Source of the DNA: Discostella pseudostelligera
Taxonomy: Eukaryota; Bacillariophyta; Thalassiosirophyceae; Thalassiosirales; Thalassiosiraceae
Reading direction: 5' to 3'
Assembly (NCBI GenBank): GCA_036940085.1
Contig: JALLBK010000135.1
Span: 1 to 21,158, forward strand
DNA: 21,158 bases
In this document: positions 18,636 through 21,158 of the stretch, piece after piece
How positions within the stretch are numbered: the stretch's first letter is position 1
Layout: the number at the start of each line of letters is the position of its first letter
Made by a program: the position numbers and the translations under genes
The notes under the pieces: generated by a model
The model's input: only the letters and a program-made list of their open reading frames with translations
Told to the model about the DNA's origin: nothing
Databases searched by the model: none

Positions 18636-19478
18636 ATGAGACCCACACCCCAACATTCCGGACAAAGTTTCGACGTTGATTCTGCATCATCGCCTCGCAT
18701 GTCCGATGTGGCTTTCGACTTCAATACCGTCGAAACTGGTACTAGTTGCATGGGACTATCATTATCATCCGTCATGAGAACTTTCCGCGCTCGATCATCG
18801 GCTATTTCACCTCCTGCCACTCCGCACAGCTATGATAATATCTTCCATCACTTCAACACGTTTCGGTCCACAGTTCAGAAGACTCTGATGTGCGCTATGA
18901 ATGATACGTATCCGACTTCTCCAAAATGTTCTGGATTGGTTGGAGATGATCCGCGTATCGCATATGATTCCAATACGTTCCGACAGGACATGAGTTTGGC
19001 ACATAGAATCGTATCTTGGGGAACACATGATACAGCAACAGCAAGTGGCCAGTCGCCATTACCTTCGAATCATCAGGTTAAATTTCACAATCCTCCCGTT
19101 ACTAGCGTGCGGCTCCGATCCAGGACGCGCACCAAAGATATTGATCAGCTCTTCTTTTCGCCTGAAGAATTGGAGGAAATTAAGGATGATAGATATGATA
19201 CGATGATGACTGATGATATTGAAACTCTTGCAGTTGGAGAGGTATATGATTGGTGCGATATCACGACAGGGACTTCATCATCGTCGTCCGTATGCTCGGC
19301 ATCCGATTGCGATGATCAAGACTCTCGAAGCGGGTTAATGCTAGCGGAGACTGTGGCATCGAATGTCATGTTTGATCGGGCAGGATCTCCAAGGAAAAGA
19401 GACAGTCCTAGTGAACGGAAGTTTGTACGTGGTGTACAAATAATGCTCCGCGAGAAGTCCGCAGATCGGAATTTTTAG
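18636..19478 (+). CDS. Unrecognised protein, V-x-F/LFF module (paralogue of 20012-21122)
   Basis: A single-exon 280-residue protein of unknown function. The first 145 residues are Ser/Thr-rich and probably disordered. Residues 148-178 (starting VKFHNPPVTSV and ending LFFSPEE) match, without gaps, a segment of the next gene on the opposite strand at V, F, V-T, V, R, T, L-F-aromatic and E. An acidic region (183-215) and a poly-Ser patch follow, then a basic end (KFVRGVQIMLREKS, about 262-275) predicted as a short helix or strand. No membrane segment or signal peptide is seen. An in-frame stop at 18612-18614 limits the start to Met at 18636 unless a 5' exon is missing. The pairing with the neighbour suggests a local duplication and inversion. 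Confidence 0.72.
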   Translation: MRPTPQHSGQSFDVDSASSPRMSDVAFDFNTVETGTSCMGLSLSSVMRTFRARSSAISPPATPHSYDNIFHHFNTFRSTVQKTLMCAMNDTYPTSPKCSGLVGDDPRIAYDSNTFRQDMSLAHRIVSWGTHDTATASGQSPLPSNHQVKFHNPPVTSVRLRSRTRTKDIDQLFFSPEELEEIKDDRYDTMMTDDIETLAVGEVYDWCDITTGTSSSSSVCSASDCDDQDSRSGLMLAETVASNVMFDRAGSPRKRDSPSERKFVRGVQIMLREKSADRNF

Positions 19479-20011
19479 TGATGGTGGTGGCGATAACGCG
19501 ATTGCCTTACTCTATTTTTAGTCGATGATCATAGAAAAGTGGTAATGAATAATGTACTTGCGAGTGAAGCATATAACACGGTGGTGGAGATTTGATGGTT
19601 TGGAGCAGAGTAGTTGCTTAATGGGAACATTAAATAAACATAACTTTTACAAGCATGCGTTGCAAGTCTCATTATAAAATCAGATGGTTTTGTCTTGAGG
19701 AGGTACATATGCGAATCAAAATACATGAACATTCGTAATACTGGTGAGCAGAAGGAGTCTCTCAACATTGTTGACAAGTTGCAAGTAGCTTTCTAGAGAG
19801 TGCCGAACGGTATCATGAGAGTCGACCTGAAAGGTCGGTTGGTCGGCGGATAAATTTCTTGAGGCACCTGAATGAATTTCTTTGCAAATTAGGTGGCAAC
19901 GATAGAGGAGAAACAAGGCGCGCATCATGTTAAACGAGCGTCACATGGATGGGCTAAACACATGTGAGTCTTCAGACAAGGATCAGTGATATAACTGCAC
20001 AAGGACCCAGG
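19479..20011. other. Convergent 3' region between the two paralogues
   Basis: These 533 bases lie between two convergent stops and should contain both 3' UTRs. The open frames here are short and unlike the neighbours. The one structure visible is a hairpin, CGACCT (19823-19828), GAA loop, AGGTCG (19832-19837). No RNA gene is recognised. Confidence 0.4.
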
Positions 20012-21122
20012 TCAATACCACGTGATCGATCCACTCCAGAATCTTTCGTTGTCAAAGAAGATATCATTCATGGAAGACCCTCCATTTTGAGAAGAGAATG
20101 GTGCGATATCGTTAAAATCGTATAATGTTTCAAGGCAATCCTTGTGTTCGACGACTACACGAGATATGTGCCGACGGTAAGAACTCTCGGAAGTCGAAGG
20201 GTCCTTCGCGGAGAGGCGAGATGGATCGGCGTTCTCTACATTGTCGAGAGGGATGGATTGCCTTTCCTCTCGGTAAATCTGCCTAAAGCTGTTGCGCAAA
20301 AAACAATGAGTCAGATAGGAAATTGGTAAACGTATTCAATTCCATATGACATAACAAGATTACAGCATGAGTTCATGGATCGACGTATCAAATTCGATAC
20401 CGTTCCTCCAGACAGCTCTTCTTGTTTACTCTCTTGCCAGTGAAGGAGGACGCTATTACATGCAACAGGCGTAGCTCATTAGCTGTGGCGACTTACCGGT
20501 CGGTTTCGGACTGTGTATAGAATAGTAGCCTTTTTTCACTGTCCTCGGTGTACGGTCGCGTATTAACCTCAGTGACCAAAGTCGCTGCAAACGAGACCCT
20601 GCGTTCGATGCTATTCGCACTACAGGAAGAGGAACTTCCATAGGAACTCAAGCTTTTGCAGTCTTCATCAGAATCAAGGGATAGTAAGTATGGGCAAACA
20701 TCACCGTCCGTCTCCGTCGAGCAATCCTGCCCAGCGACGTCATGAGGATGAGGCATAGGGGGGGCAAATCTCTCCATCAGAGGGCCCCAGTGGACAAAGG
20801 CTTCAGTGGATGATGAACAAGGTGATGAAGATGGCACGGATGCGGCGACCTTGCTGTGTCGACGATGGGGGTTAATGCCGTTCGCTCGGTCATGGTGGGT
20901 TGGTTTGGGCATTGGGATGACTGCATGCAGGCTGCTGCTCGCTCGTTGCTTTGCTGGCTCGTGGTGCACCCTATCCCTCTCTTCTCTCTTCACTCTCTCT
21001 TTCTCTGTGGCTGGCTGGCTCCGCTCGCTTTTCAACCCACCAGGACAAACATGAGCAAACGTAGCGATATTTGGGACATGGATGTCGTAGATAAATTCGC
21101 TAATTGTGCTCTTGTTCGTCAT
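20012..21122 (-). CDS. Unrecognised protein with RVSF motif, TRP-T/LFY module (paralogue of 18636-19478)
   Basis: Exons are 21122-20497 and 20288-20012, with a 208-nt GT-AG intron; the joined frame gives 300 residues. The N-terminal 110 residues are basic and Ser/His/Pro-rich, probably disordered. RRVSF (174-178) is an exact match to the RVxF docking motif for protein phosphatase 1. It starts a module with VTEV, NTRPYTED and LLFYTQSETDRF, continuing across the splice junction into FRQIYREER. HISRVVVEHKDCLETLYDF (249-267) looks like a second conserved segment. The function is unknown. PP1 docking is a motif-based inference, and such short motifs arise by chance. Start: Met1 at 21122, with an in-frame stop 7 codons upstream. 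Met71 (codon at 20910-20912) is a plausible alternative because the first 70 codons are low-complexity. Confidence 0.72.
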
Positions 21123-21158
21123 AATAATAATATCATGCCATTATTTACCAGCGGTTTC

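Noticed and set aside
19529..19777. Minus-strand 82-codon open frame in the convergent gap
   Set aside because: It has no motif, lies in two overlapping 3' regions and is AT-rich; most likely fortuitous.

Overview
The window looks like nuclear DNA from a photosynthetic stramenopile, most likely a centric diatom. It carries eukaryotic genes (class I HMG-CoA reductase, GET1/WRB, CDC48/p97, eukaryotic-type cardiolipin synthase, a complex I-type gamma-carbonic-anhydrase-like protein). Its GT-AG introns are few and short (about 80-210 nt). One protein has a diatom-style plastid leader, with phenylalanine directly after a predicted signal-peptide cleavage site. Several low-complexity Ser/Arg/Gln-rich proteins fit the same picture. 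The species cannot be named from the sequence alone.

Layout, left to right: the 3' end of an unidentified gene (+, to 170); a type II membrane SGNH/PC-esterase-like protein (-, 264-1688); a 1.06 kb intergenic region with paired E2F-like sites, a CRE palindrome and a possible overlapping uORF; two-exon HMG-CoA reductase (+, 2749-4739); an intergenic array of four CCACGTGG palindromes; GET1 (+, 5278-5919); two-exon CDC48 (-, 6125-8696); an unrecognised putative nuclear protein (+, 9064-10143); a 914-residue protein with four copies of a small 'PYY..RL.DG.EKQ' module and an RS-rich tail (-, 10395-13139); a three-exon TraB/GumN-family protein, probably plastid-targeted (+, 13782-15239); cardiolipin synthase (-, 15315-16604); a two-exon gamma-CA-like protein lacking its zinc ligands (-, 17138-18087); and two convergent genes (18636-19478 + and 20012-21122 -) that share one ungapped sequence module and so look like neighbouring paralogues.

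Most neighbours are independent transcription units, as expected for a eukaryote. HMG-CoA reductase, GET1 and CDC48 do sit side by side and all act at the ER membrane (sterol precursor synthesis, tail-anchored protein insertion, membrane protein extraction), but this may be chance. Cardiolipin synthase and the gamma-CA-like protein both point to the mitochondrial inner membrane. The less explained items are the convergent paralogue pair with its PP1-docking-like RVSF motif, the four-module RS protein, the helically spaced G-box array, the metal-ligand-free gamma-CA, and a 19-20 nt element shared by the HMG-CoA reductase and cardiolipin synthase upstream regions.
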